Of a DNA stretch of 8,666 bases, positions 1 through 6,022 are shown piece after piece; the first letter of the stretch is position 1; each line of letters opens with the position of its first letter. Position numbers and translations under genes: made by a program. Where the stretch lies: the NCBI GenBank assembly GCA_947379685.1, contig CANCOG010000196.1:1-8666 (forward strand), in the 5' to 3' direction. The stretch is from Flavipsychrobacter stenotrophus (GTDB lineage: Bacteria > Bacteroidota > Bacteroidia > Chitinophagales > Chitinophagaceae). Below the pieces are notes generated by a model. The model made no database searches. It saw only the letters and a program-made list of their open reading frames with translations, and had not been told where the DNA came from.

Positions 1-4
1 TAAG

Positions 5-86
5 GAAGCCTGGAAGGCTTCAACAACAATAGCCACCGGCGAAACCGGTGGTAGGCAATCGGAAGACACCAACACCAAAGGTGTTG
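5..86. repeat. Three-hairpin palindromic element (probable dispersed repeat)
   Basis: Three perfect 7-bp inverted repeats follow each other: GAAGCCT/AGGCTTC at 5-11 and 15-21 (loop GGA), CCACCGG/CCGGTGG at 33-39 and 45-51 (loop CGAAA), and CAACACC/GGTGTTG at 70-76 and 80-86 (loop AAA). Linkers are 11 and 18 bases. The stems differ in sequence, so this is not a simple tandem repeat. From memory, Bacteroidota genomes carry an intergenic element with the same order: an AAGCC...GGCTT hairpin, AATAGCC leading into a GGTGAAACC-type hairpin, then an AACCCC...GGGGTT hairpin followed by GAACA. The linker matches here (AATAGCC at 29-34, GTTGAACA at 83-90) support that, but I could not compare copies. 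A reading frame stays open across it (2-115), which I attribute to the element. Confidence 0.6.
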
Positions 87-179
87 AACAAATAGGGCAA
101 AACTTAATGGAGTAGAACTTAATTTAGATGCATCGTTATTGCGGTAAAGCCTTCAAAAAACTGGCATCAGGAAAATAGA

Positions 180-1460
180 ATGCGCGCTCAAACTCAGCAT
201 GGGCAACATATAACACCAATGGATAAAAATAGAATTGCATTCCTTTGCCATCCCTACCACAGGGGAGGTGTCACACGGTGGATGGCCGATGCAGCAATCG
301 CCTATGCCGCACGTGGCATGGAAGTATATTTTGTTACGGTTGAGCCGACAACGGAATTTTATTCCGGTAAGGGCAAAGAAACCATGCTGCAATTGCTCTC
401 TAAAACAAAGAATAATGTCCGCAAGATCAGCACTGGCATCGGCCGCGAATTTGAATTTGGCTTGCCCGCCGCCAATGCCCATGTCTATAAGAAACTCATG
501 CTGGCAAACGTACCCATTGGCACTCCCGTTATTCTTTCCGATGATAGTACGGTATGGATCGCCGGGAGCGCATTGCATGAAGCCTACCCGATAGTTGGGG
601 TGCTCCATGCCGATGAAGGGGAATACTACAGGCTTGCCAGAGTGCATAACCGAGAAGTGGATATAATGGTCTGTGTATCTGCAAGAGTGCACATGCTGGT
701 TGCCGAAAAATCACCGGAGATCGGCCGTGAGCGCCTGTTTACTATCCCTTGTGGTATTGAATTGCCTGCACCAGTATTCAGTTCCTCTGCTCATAATGTA
801 CTTCAGCTGGTGTATGTTGGCCGGTTGACCAACTACCAAAAAAGAATAGGTGACCTGGCAAAAGTGGCGATAGCCCTCAAAAAGAAAAGCATTCCCTTTC
901 ATTGGCACATTATTGGCGATGGCGGAGACGACAGAAAACAACTGGAGCAAACCATTACCAGTGAAGGCCTGGCCAGCCAGGTAACCTTTACCGGCTGGCT
1001 GTCACAGGCTAAAGTTCATGAGTATATGATTGCCGCTGACATTCTGGTATTGACTTCTGATTTCGAGGGCATGCCCATTGCCATGATGGAAGGTCTGGCA
1101 TCAGGATGCGGTTTTGTGGGTACCAAAGTGAGTGGTGTCGAAGACTACGAAAACCACCCGCTGGCAAAAGATTGTTTCCGTGTATTTGATATAGGTGATA
1201 TTGAAACAGCTGTGCAGAAGATACAAGAAGTTGCAGCAGTTCCCGTAAATTCCCGTCAGCGCGCAGCCCGTGAACTGGCCGAAAACCAGTTCAGTATGGA
1301 TAAATGCCTCGATAGTTATCTCGCTGCAATCAATTCCATCCCTGCCCGGCAATACCGTAAACCGTCAATCTCATTAGCTTCTGCAGTTGCTATAAAGTCC
1401 AGGCTAATAGCTACACTGCGTAGCACCAAAATGGCAATGAAAAGCAGCCGGGCAAATTGA
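180..1460 (+). CDS. GT4-like glycosyltransferase (GT-B fold)
   Basis: This 426-residue protein is a probable retaining glycosyltransferase that transfers a sugar from a nucleotide-sugar donor during surface-polysaccharide or glycolipid synthesis at the cytoplasmic face of the inner membrane. The N-terminal acceptor half opens with a beta strand and Gly-rich turn (IAFLCHPYHRGGVTRW, residues 19-34). The C-terminal donor half begins near LVYVGRLTNYQKR (210-222), continues through HIIGDGGDD (243-251) and VTFTGWLS (268-275), and carries the GT4 E-x7-E signature as E296/E304 in FEGMPIAMMEGLASG. Residues about 388-426 form a basic tail. ATG 180 is chosen because AGGAAAA lies just upstream (169-175); ATG 219 (residue 14, MDKNRIAFL) is an equally family-like start without such a site. 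It is followed by 354 gene-free bases, so it is probably transcribed apart from the epimerase gene. Donor and acceptor cannot be told from sequence. Confidence 0.88.
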   Translation: MRAQTQHGQHITPMDKNRIAFLCHPYHRGGVTRWMADAAIAYAARGMEVYFVTVEPTTEFYSGKGKETMLQLLSKTKNNVRKISTGIGREFEFGLPAANAHVYKKLMLANVPIGTPVILSDDSTVWIAGSALHEAYPIVGVLHADEGEYYRLARVHNREVDIMVCVSARVHMLVAEKSPEIGRERLFTIPCGIELPAPVFSSSAHNVLQLVYVGRLTNYQKRIGDLAKVAIALKKKSIPFHWHIIGDGGDDRKQLEQTITSEGLASQVTFTGWLSQAKVHEYMIAADILVLTSDFEGMPIAMMEGLASGCGFVGTKVSGVEDYENHPLAKDCFRVFDIGDIETAVQKIQEVAAVPVNSRQRAARELAENQFSMDKCLDSYLAAINSIPARQYRKPSISLASAVAIKSRLIATLRSTKMAMKSSRAN

Positions 1461-1657
1461 AAAATCAACTGGGATTGAACTAAAACCCAAATATTGGGAA
1501 ACATAAATAGCCAAGGGGGTAAGGTTGCTTTTCTTTTCGCCGGGGGACCAAAGAATATACATAATTTAATATGTTTAATGCTTCTGTAGTGTGTTTTCAA
1601 GCAAAAAATGTCTGCCAGCTGAGTATGTTTAACATTTTTTATTTTTAACTTTTACCT

Positions 1658-1690
1658 TTTGACATGATATTGGTGGGATACTTATATTAG
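1658..1690 (+). promoter_or_regulatory. Candidate upstream wecB promoter
   Basis: TTTG at 1658-1661 is followed after 21 bases by TATATTAG at 1683-1690, one mismatch from the Bacteroidota -7 element TAnnTTTG, with spacing inside the usual range for that class. The same stretch reads as TTGACA, 18 bases, TATATT, which resembles the enterobacterial consensus; that resemblance is probably incidental in this phylum. Confidence 0.35.
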
Positions 1691-1726
1691 ATGATGGTTA
1701 ACAAAGTTTTTGAAACCAAAGTTTTG

Positions 1727-1734
1727 TATTTTTG
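1727..1734 (+). promoter_or_regulatory. Candidate -7 promoter element for wecB
   Basis: TATTTTTG is an exact match to the Bacteroidota -7 consensus TAnnTTTG, about 80 bases ahead of the preferred wecB start. No TTG or TTTG lies at the expected 17-23 base distance upstream, which lowers confidence. Two copies of CAAAGTTTT directly upstream (1702-1710, 1717-1725) could belong to its regulation. Confidence 0.35.
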
Positions 1735-1814
1735 CCTGCAAACGATGATTTTTTTCATTGAATAGTAAGTTGTTTAGTGCTTTGTGATAAGTGTATACCT
1801 CAAAAGAAAATATT

Positions 1815-2936
1815 TTGAAAAGAATTCTGATCGTTTTTGGAACAAGGCCTGAAGCTATTAAGATGGCCCCTGTTATCAAGGAACTATTATTGTACCCTGA
1901 CCAGTTTGTTACCAAGGTGTGTGTTACCGCGCAGCATAGAGATATGCTCGATCAGGTACTCAATTTCTTCAGTATTGTACCTGACTATGACATGAACGTC
2001 ATGACCTACGATCAGAACCTTTACACACTTACCGGCGATATTATTGTAAAAATGAAGCCAGTGCTTGAAGATGCACGACCCGATTACGTATTTGTACACG
2101 GGGACACTACAACCTCAATGGCTACGGGCATTGCGTCATACTATTATGGCAGCAAACTTTGTCATGTGGAAGCTGGCCTGCGAACCTATAATAAAAGGGC
2201 TCCGTTTCCCGAAGAGATCAACAGGGTGATAACGGGCCATGTTGCCGATATTCACTTTTCACCAACTGAGACTGCCAAGGCCAACCTTGTTAAGGAAAAC
2301 ATCAACGCTGATAGTATAATAGTTACCGGTAACACGGTAATAGATGCCTTGCTGGAAAGCGTGGTTAAAGTACGTGAAACACCCTATGAGAGTATTAAAA
2401 ATCTCGCTTCACAGATCGATGGAGAACGGGATACAGTCCTGCTCACCATGCACCGCCGGGAAAATCATGGTGAAGGGTTAGAGCACATTTGCGAGGCCAT
2501 TATAGAAATATGCGACAAGGCCAATGTTCAGGTAGTTTACCCGGTTCACAAAAACCCAAACATATATTTACCCGTACATAAATTGTTGGGTAGTCATAAA
2601 AATATTAAACTCGTCGATCCCTTGCCTTACGAGGCTTTTGTCTGGCTAATGGATAAGGCGAAGATCATCATTACCGATAGCGGAGGCATACAGGAAGAAG
2701 CACCTTCCCTGGGTAAGCCCGTGTTAGTACTAAGAAATGTAACAGAACGGCCCGAATCAGTGGAAGCTGGTACTGTATTGGTAGTCGGCAATAGTAAGGA
2801 TAAAATAGTAAGTGAAACTTTGGATCTGCTGAATAATGTGGAGCGTTATAATAAAATGACCCACCTGCACAATCCTTACGGCGATGGAACTGCAGCCAGG
2901 CAGATCGTTAACTACATGAAAAGCCTAAAATCCTAA
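1815..2936 (+). CDS. wecB: UDP-N-acetylglucosamine 2-epimerase (non-hydrolysing)
   Basis: WecB-type enzymes reversibly convert UDP-GlcNAc to UDP-ManNAc in the cytoplasm, feeding surface-polysaccharide synthesis. The 373-residue product has the usual family length and all its signatures: VFGTRPEAIKMAPVI (7-21, with K16 matching the conserved Lys15 of the E. coli enzyme), VHGDTTT with D97, HVEAGLRT with E119, PFPEEINR with E133, TMHRREN with H213, YPVHKNPN (242-249) and the UDP-binding TDSGGIQEEAPSLGKPV (287-303). I choose the TTG at 1815 because it gives MKRILIVFGTRPEA, the canonical family start; a purine-rich AAAAGAAAA (1802-1810) lies just before it. An in-frame GTG at 1791 would add eight residues the family lacks. 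The stop is 3 bases from the next gene's ATG, so the two are almost certainly one transcript. No wecC-like gene is present in the window. Confidence 0.95.
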   Translation: MKRILIVFGTRPEAIKMAPVIKELLLYPDQFVTKVCVTAQHRDMLDQVLNFFSIVPDYDMNVMTYDQNLYTLTGDIIVKMKPVLEDARPDYVFVHGDTTTSMATGIASYYYGSKLCHVEAGLRTYNKRAPFPEEINRVITGHVADIHFSPTETAKANLVKENINADSIIVTGNTVIDALLESVVKVRETPYESIKNLASQIDGERDTVLLTMHRRENHGEGLEHICEAIIEICDKANVQVVYPVHKNPNIYLPVHKLLGSHKNIKLVDPLPYEAFVWLMDKAKIIITDSGGIQEEAPSLGKPVLVLRNVTERPESVEAGTVLVVGNSKDKIVSETLDLLNNVERYNKMTHLHNPYGDGTAARQIVNYMKSLKS

Positions 2937-2939
2937 ACC

Positions 2940-4055
2940 ATGCAGTTTTGTTTTGTATTCGGACAAGAGCCATGGCTCTTACCTCCGGCACTTGATCTTA
3001 TAGCTGTACTGAAAGAACAGGGCCACGGTGTGCGAATAGTCTATGCCGAGTACCGGGGCAAAAAGCCAGATCCTAAAGATTACGACCTGTCACTCACTTA
3101 TGATATTGTACCCAAAATTGCTGGAATAAAACGCTTGCTGACATTTGCTGCGCTAACCGGGGCGGTAAAAAATTTCATGGCTGAAAAGAAGACCGATGTC
3201 CTTGTCGCCTGCGATATTCTTTCATTGCAATCTGTCAGTAGCATCAAAGGGGTGAAGAAGGGCTACTGGGGTTTTGAAATAGTCAACAAGCCTGAACGAA
3301 TTAGAGCTTCTCTCGATTTTTACCGCGCGCTTCGGTTCCCAGCCTGGGTAAGAGGGATGAACTTTTATCTGGCACCTTCTCGTAGCCGCATTGATAAAAT
3401 ACAGAGCCGCGTCAAGGCCAATGTGCCGAACGCGGTTATTTACAATTGCCGCAGATTGCTCCACGATACAAGAACTGTCTCGGCCAATTTTTCAAAACAG
3501 GCGAGCTACAAGCTTGTGTATACAGGCATGATTTCGCGCAGCCAATATCTGGAAGAGATCGTAGATGCTGTTGAACTGCTGGATGATAATGTCACCCTTA
3601 CCCTCGCCGGCCCTGGAAATGCCGACTATTGTACTATGCTGGGGAAGAAAATTGCAGGTAATCCCAAACTGCGCCACAGGGTAGCAATGCCCGGCAGGCT
3701 AAGTCGCGAGGACGCCTACGCATTGATCAATACCGGTGATATAGGCTTTGTGTTTTATGACGAGAACGACGGCAGTGAAGCCAAAGACCCGGCCCCAAAT
3801 AAGCTCAGCGATTATATTGCCGGAAACCTGTGGATAATAGGCGGAAAGCAAGACTATATAAAGTATTGGCTCCAGGAAAAAGGCGCAGGTGTTTCCATAA
3901 ATGAGATCAATAAAGAAACCATAGCGGAAGCGATTAAAAAGCTCCTGACCAACCCGAAATTCAATGATAAATCTGTGCTCAGCTCCCTCTATAAAAACGA
4001 GCTGAACATGAACGTTCAATGCGCCACTTTCCTGAAGTTGATAGGAGAGAATTAA
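2940..4055 (+). CDS. Glycosyltransferase, GT-B fold, GT4-like
   Basis: This 371-residue protein has two Rossmann-like halves, as in GT-B glycosyltransferases. The N-terminal half starts at the initiator (CFVFGQEPWLLPPALDL, residues 4-20). The C-terminal donor half begins at YKLVYTGMISRSQYLEEIVD (190-209), continues with LTLAGPGNADY (220-230) and RHRVAMPGRLSREDAYALI (245-263), and ends with the donor-site motif PAPNKLSDYIAGNLWII (284-300), equivalent to the PNKLFEYMAAGLPVI pattern of GT4 enzymes. Acidic residues D283 and D291 sit eight apart where many GT4 enzymes have E-x7-E. No signal peptide or membrane segment is apparent. It starts 3 bases after wecB without a visible ribosome-binding site, suggesting translational coupling, so a ManNAc-derived donor is a reasonable inference. 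Annotation pipelines might label it only 'glycosyltransferase family protein'. Confidence 0.85.
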   Translation: MQFCFVFGQEPWLLPPALDLIAVLKEQGHGVRIVYAEYRGKKPDPKDYDLSLTYDIVPKIAGIKRLLTFAALTGAVKNFMAEKKTDVLVACDILSLQSVSSIKGVKKGYWGFEIVNKPERIRASLDFYRALRFPAWVRGMNFYLAPSRSRIDKIQSRVKANVPNAVIYNCRRLLHDTRTVSANFSKQASYKLVYTGMISRSQYLEEIVDAVELLDDNVTLTLAGPGNADYCTMLGKKIAGNPKLRHRVAMPGRLSREDAYALINTGDIGFVFYDENDGSEAKDPAPNKLSDYIAGNLWIIGGKQDYIKYWLQEKGAGVSINEINKETIAEAIKKLLTNPKFNDKSVLSSLYKNELNMNVQCATFLKLIGEN

Positions 4056-4113
4056 TTGGTACTTTGTTCCTCCTATCACTAACGCTATTGTCGATCACAC
4101 CCCTCTGACTTTG

Positions 4114-4160
4114 TCCTTCCGACGAAGGAGGAATCTCGCAAGACGTTCTTGCCCTCGGGC
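4114..4160. repeat. Palindromic element, probable dispersed repeat
   Basis: Consecutive perfect inverted repeats: TCCTTC/GAAGGA (4114-4119, 4124-4129; loop CGAC), GCAAGA/TCTTGC (4138-4143, 4147-4152; loop CGT) and GCCC/GGGC (4151-4154, 4157-4160; loop TC). The core TTCCGACGAAGGAGGAATCT (4117-4136) resembles a phrase I recall recurring between genes in Bacteroidota (TTGTCATTCCGACGAAGG continuing GAGGAATCTC). Only one copy is in the window, so repeat status rests on that recollection. Confidence 0.45.
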
Positions 4161-4191
4161 TGAACAGGCGCCATTTCAGAAGGTTTTTTTT
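4160..4191 (+). terminator. Possible weak terminator after the wecB-glycosyltransferase unit
   Basis: CTGAA (4160-4164) and TTCAG (4175-4179) can form a 5-bp stem around a loop containing the palindrome GGCGCC. A run of eight T (4184-4191) follows after AAGG. The stem is weak and offset from the T-run. Its position, 105 bases after the glycosyltransferase stop, fits the end of that transcript. Confidence 0.3.
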
Positions 4192-4281
4192 AGTCGCCAA
4201 AATGCAACGCAAGTCATTTAGAAGCAATGCTTTGACCTGAAATCAAGCTAAGATTTTATACACCCTGCCCGGCAAAACAAG

Positions 4282-4301
4282 TTCCTGATTCCTATCAGGA
4301 A
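4282..4301. repeat. 8-bp perfect hairpin
   Basis: TTCCTGAT (4282-4289) and ATCAGGAA (4294-4301) are perfect inverted repeats around the loop TCCT. No T-run follows on either strand, so it is not a standard terminator. It lies 54 bases before the flavin-protein start and could be an operator or part of the palindromic cluster to its left. Confidence 0.4.
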
Positions 4302-4321
4302 AACCAATATTCTAAAAACGA

Positions 4322-4329
4322 TAGCTTTG
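4322..4329 (+). promoter_or_regulatory. Candidate -7 promoter element for the flavin-protein gene
   Basis: TAGCTTTG matches the Bacteroidota -7 consensus TAnnTTTG, 26 bases before ATG 4356. No TTG occurs at the usual upstream distance; that position is occupied by the 8-bp hairpin at 4282-4301. Confidence 0.3.
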
Positions 4330-4355
4330 CGGTTTCTGAATTCAAGCAGCGACTC

Positions 4356-4772
4356 ATGACCAAAGAATTCGTCTACGATTTTATTAAAAGACACTACCTC
4401 GCGGTAATTGCAACTGTGACACCACTAAATGAGCCGGAGGCAGCCGTTATGGGTATTGCTGTCACCCATGAATTGGAGATCATTTTTGACACGGTAACAA
4501 CATCTCGTAAGTATCAAAACCTCATCCTTAATCCGGCTATAGCCATAGCCATTGGTTGGGACGGTGAGGAGACGCTCCAGTTTGAAGGGACGGCAACCGT
4601 ACTAACCGGCCCCGATGCCCAAAAATACAGGGAGACCTATTTTCAAAAGTTCAATGACCGCAGAAACAGGGCAGAAACCTGGCCTGATATCGTCCATTTC
4701 AAAGTCACACCAAAGTGGCTGAGGTATAGCAAATTTGGTGCGTCAAAAGAGATAAATGAATTGACTTTTTAA
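4356..4772 (+). CDS. Pyridoxamine 5'-phosphate oxidase-like split-barrel flavoprotein
   Basis: The 138-residue protein fits the small FMN-binding split-barrel superfamily related to pyridoxamine 5'-phosphate oxidase. Visible signatures are an N-terminal helix then HYLAVIATVTPLNEPEAAVM (13-32, the first barrel strands), LEIIFDTVTTSRKYQNLILN (40-59), whose SRKYQN matches the Ser/Thr-Arg/Lys-x-x-Asn stretch that contacts flavin phosphate in relatives, then AIAIAIGWDG (61-70), LQFEGTATVL (74-83) and a C-terminal WLRYSKF (121-127). It is far shorter than true PdxH and lacks its C-terminal substrate-binding part, so vitamin B6 synthesis should not be assumed; relatives bind FMN, F420 or haem and mostly lack a known substrate. 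It stands alone between the polysaccharide block and a convergent membrane-protein gene. The start has no Shine-Dalgarno sequence, as is common in this phylum. Confidence 0.8.
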   Translation: MTKEFVYDFIKRHYLAVIATVTPLNEPEAAVMGIAVTHELEIIFDTVTTSRKYQNLILNPAIAIAIGWDGEETLQFEGTATVLTGPDAQKYRETYFQKFNDRRNRAETWPDIVHFKVTPKWLRYSKFGASKEINELTF

Positions 4773-4787
4773 ATGCGGGTGCAAACC

Positions 4788-4843
4788 AGGAATCCGACAA
4801 TTGATCAACAGAGTTTCGTCAGATCCTTTCACTTTTAGTTTTT
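4788..4843 (+). terminator. Possible terminator between convergent genes
   Basis: AGGAATCCGAC (4788-4798) pairs with GTCAGATCCT (4818-4827) with one bulged A and one mismatch, around a loop that contains the palindrome TTGATCAA (4801-4808). A T-rich run (4828-4842) follows and overlaps the stop of the convergent minus-strand gene. It would end the flavin-protein transcript. The imperfect stem and long loop keep confidence low. Confidence 0.35.
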
Positions 4844-5347
4844 AGCCATTTCATTTATTCTTGGCTGCAAGATCCAAATACCAATAAAGGCGAAAATGAT
4901 ATAGACTAGATTTTCAAGAAATTCTCTGGTAGAAACTTGTCGGTTATGTTTGAGGAGGGCTAATACCTTGCCGGCAAAACAGGAAATATAGAAGGTACAA
5001 CAAAGCAGTGGCAGGTACATGATAATTCCAATGAGCCAAATTATATAAGCTGATGGGAACAGACGAATAATTGTAAAAATGAGCAGCGGGTAAGCAACAA
5101 AAGCAGCAACGAAAATCATTTTAAATAGTGGGAAATTTAATGAAGATGCCATGTCTTCCGGTAATTTTTTATACCCATAAATTCCAATTGAGTATACCCA
5201 TAATCCCCAGGCAGTAACTCCAAACAATTTGACAAATTCAATTAATGCATTTGTCTGCATCCATTGCGTTCGTATAACAGTAAATGCCATCGGAACTACT
5301 ATAAAAAGAAAGAGTTGCCAATGCTTTAGTTGAAGAATCCATTTCAT
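4835..5347 (-). CDS. Small multi-pass inner-membrane protein of unknown function
   Basis: The 170-residue product is dominated by hydrophobic segments at roughly residues 11-25, 38-59, 75-97, 101-128 and 145-161, giving four or five membrane spans. Between the last two lies a polar loop (KHNRQVSTREFLEN, 133-146). It opens with MKWILQLKHWQLFLFI and ends with GIWILQPRINEMAKN; I recall small hypothetical membrane proteins in Bacteroidota with a similar LKHWQLF opening and an xxQPxxN close, but know of no assigned function. There is no catalytic or transport motif I can recognise. Its own promoter lies just upstream (5364-5393), and it is downstream of, and co-directional with, the DinB-like gene with a 112-base gap, so independent transcription seems likely. 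Confidence 0.75.
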   Translation of the reverse strand: MKWILQLKHWQLFLFIVVPMAFTVIRTQWMQTNALIEFVKLFGVTAWGLWVYSIGIYGYKKLPEDMASSLNFPLFKMIFVAAFVAYPLLIFTIIRLFPSAYIIWLIGIIMYLPLLCCTFYISCFAGKVLALLKHNRQVSTREFLENLVYIIFAFIGIWILQPRINEMAKN

Positions 5348-5363
5348 GTCTCGGCCTTAAATT

Positions 5364-5393
5364 CAAAGATAAATTTAGTTGCTCGCTTTGCAA
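5364..5393 (-). promoter_or_regulatory. Bacteroidota-type promoter for the membrane-protein gene
   Basis: On the minus strand TTG (5393-5391) is followed after 19 bases by TATCTTTG (5371-5364), an exact match to TAnnTTTG at consensus spacing from a -33 TTG. Transcription would start at about 5355-5359, leaving a leader of only some 8-12 bases before ATG 5347. This is the best promoter in the window. Confidence 0.6.
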
Positions 5394-5459
5394 TCCTCGC
5401 AATACGCTTTGCTCCTTGGGCTGGCTTTAGGTACTTGGTTTGGGCGCCTGCCACCAAAC

Positions 5460-5969
5460 TCAGCCATTCCTCTTATTCAAATCCAACCCTCCATAAAAAG
5501 CCAGATCTTTTTCTTTGAGCATCTTGGTCCAGAAGGCGATTTGGCCAGTATGGTAGGAGTAGTGATTGCAAACGTGATTGATGATACCTATACCCGTAAG
5601 TTCAAAACCCTGCACAGCATGGACTTTCAGGAGGTTGGGTTCAAGTGAATGACGAATGGTCTCGGCGGCAATAGCTACCGTAACGGACAGCATGTGCATG
5701 AGTTCATCCTTTGTATATCCACCAGTAGCAGCAAACTCCTTATCCCTTTCACGGTTGTCGGCATCGCCGCCCAGGGCGCAGATAATGTACTGGGTCATGT
5801 TGCCACAAAGGTGCAAAACCAGGTTGCCCATACTGTTCAATGAGCCATTGGGTTTTACCCATACTTCCTGCTCTGTGAGCTCCCCGAAACACTGCTTTAT
5901 CCTGGGCGTGTTTTCCTCCAGATTCACAATACTATTCGCCTTAAATTCCGTGATAAAGTCAATGTCCAT
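5460..5969 (-). CDS. DinB-like four-helix-bundle protein
   Basis: The 169-residue protein fits the DinB/YfiT-like superfamily of four-helix-bundle proteins that bind a divalent metal through three histidines. The candidate triad is visible: H53 in the second helix (GNLVLHLCGN, 48-57) and the H-x3-H pair H136/H140 in NHYSYHTGQIAFWTKML (135-151); H132 lies one turn earlier. Length is normal for the family. Some relatives are thiol-dependent transferases or damage-inducible proteins, but most have no assigned reaction, and the name does not imply DNA polymerase IV. It is intact and cytoplasmic, with no signal peptide. No clear -7 element or strong Shine-Dalgarno sequence was found ahead of ATG 5969; the 157-base gap from the SprB-like gene leaves readthrough possible. 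Confidence 0.82.
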   Translation of the reverse strand: MDIDFITEFKANSIVNLEENTPRIKQCFGELTEQEVWVKPNGSLNSMGNLVLHLCGNMTQYIICALGGDADNRERDKEFAATGGYTKDELMHMLSVTVAIAAETIRHSLEPNLLKVHAVQGFELTGIGIINHVCNHYSYHTGQIAFWTKMLKEKDLAFYGGLDLNKRNG

Positions 5970-6022
5970 GGTTCTATGTTTTTTATGAAAGGAGTTTTAT
6001 AATGTAATTTGCAGCGCATTAT

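Larger units (their letters stand above)
1461..1814. other. Gene-free stretch between glycosyltransferase and wecB
   Basis: I see no credible gene here on either strand. The left part has a small palindrome (CCCAA/TTGGG, 1486-1498) that lacks a following T-run and is not a convincing terminator. The stretch from about 1630 is strongly AT-rich, with T-rich runs at 1635-1660, and holds the candidate wecB promoter elements listed separately plus a 9-base direct repeat, CAAAGTTTT, at 1702-1710 and 1717-1725. Confidence 0.6.
4056..4355. other. Hairpin-rich gene-free spacer
   Basis: No credible gene occurs here. The spacer holds a cluster of short palindromes (4114-4129, 4138-4152, 4151-4160), a possible weak terminator ending in a T8 run (4160-4191), a further 8-bp hairpin (4282-4301) and a possible -7 promoter element for the next gene (4322-4329). 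A minus-strand reading frame crossing the left part (3979-4227) is repeat-derived and not credible. Confidence 0.55.

Noticed and set aside
5..86. CRISPR array
   Set aside because: The three palindromes differ in sequence and no direct repeat with regular spacers exists.
2..115. Open frame of 37 codons ending in TAG, possible 3' end of an upstream gene
   Set aside because: It coincides with the three-hairpin element and its translation has no recognisable domain. It could still be a gene end, but the palindromes explain the sequence better.
153..692. Minus-strand frame of 179 codons
   Set aside because: It lies antisense to the clear glycosyltransferase gene, and its translation is not protein-like (Cys/His-rich, no domain).
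1316..1600. Minus-strand frame of 94 codons across the end of the first glycosyltransferase gene
   Set aside because: It is two-thirds antisense or AT-rich intergenic sequence with no recognisable motif or start context.
3979..4227. Minus-strand frame of 82 codons
   Set aside because: It is the translation of the palindromic element (contains CEIPPSSEGQ) plus antisense of the glycosyltransferase end.
5379..5988. Plus-strand frames at 5379-5648 and 5656-5988
   Set aside because: They are antisense to the DinB-like gene, which has the intact His triad and coherent family pattern.
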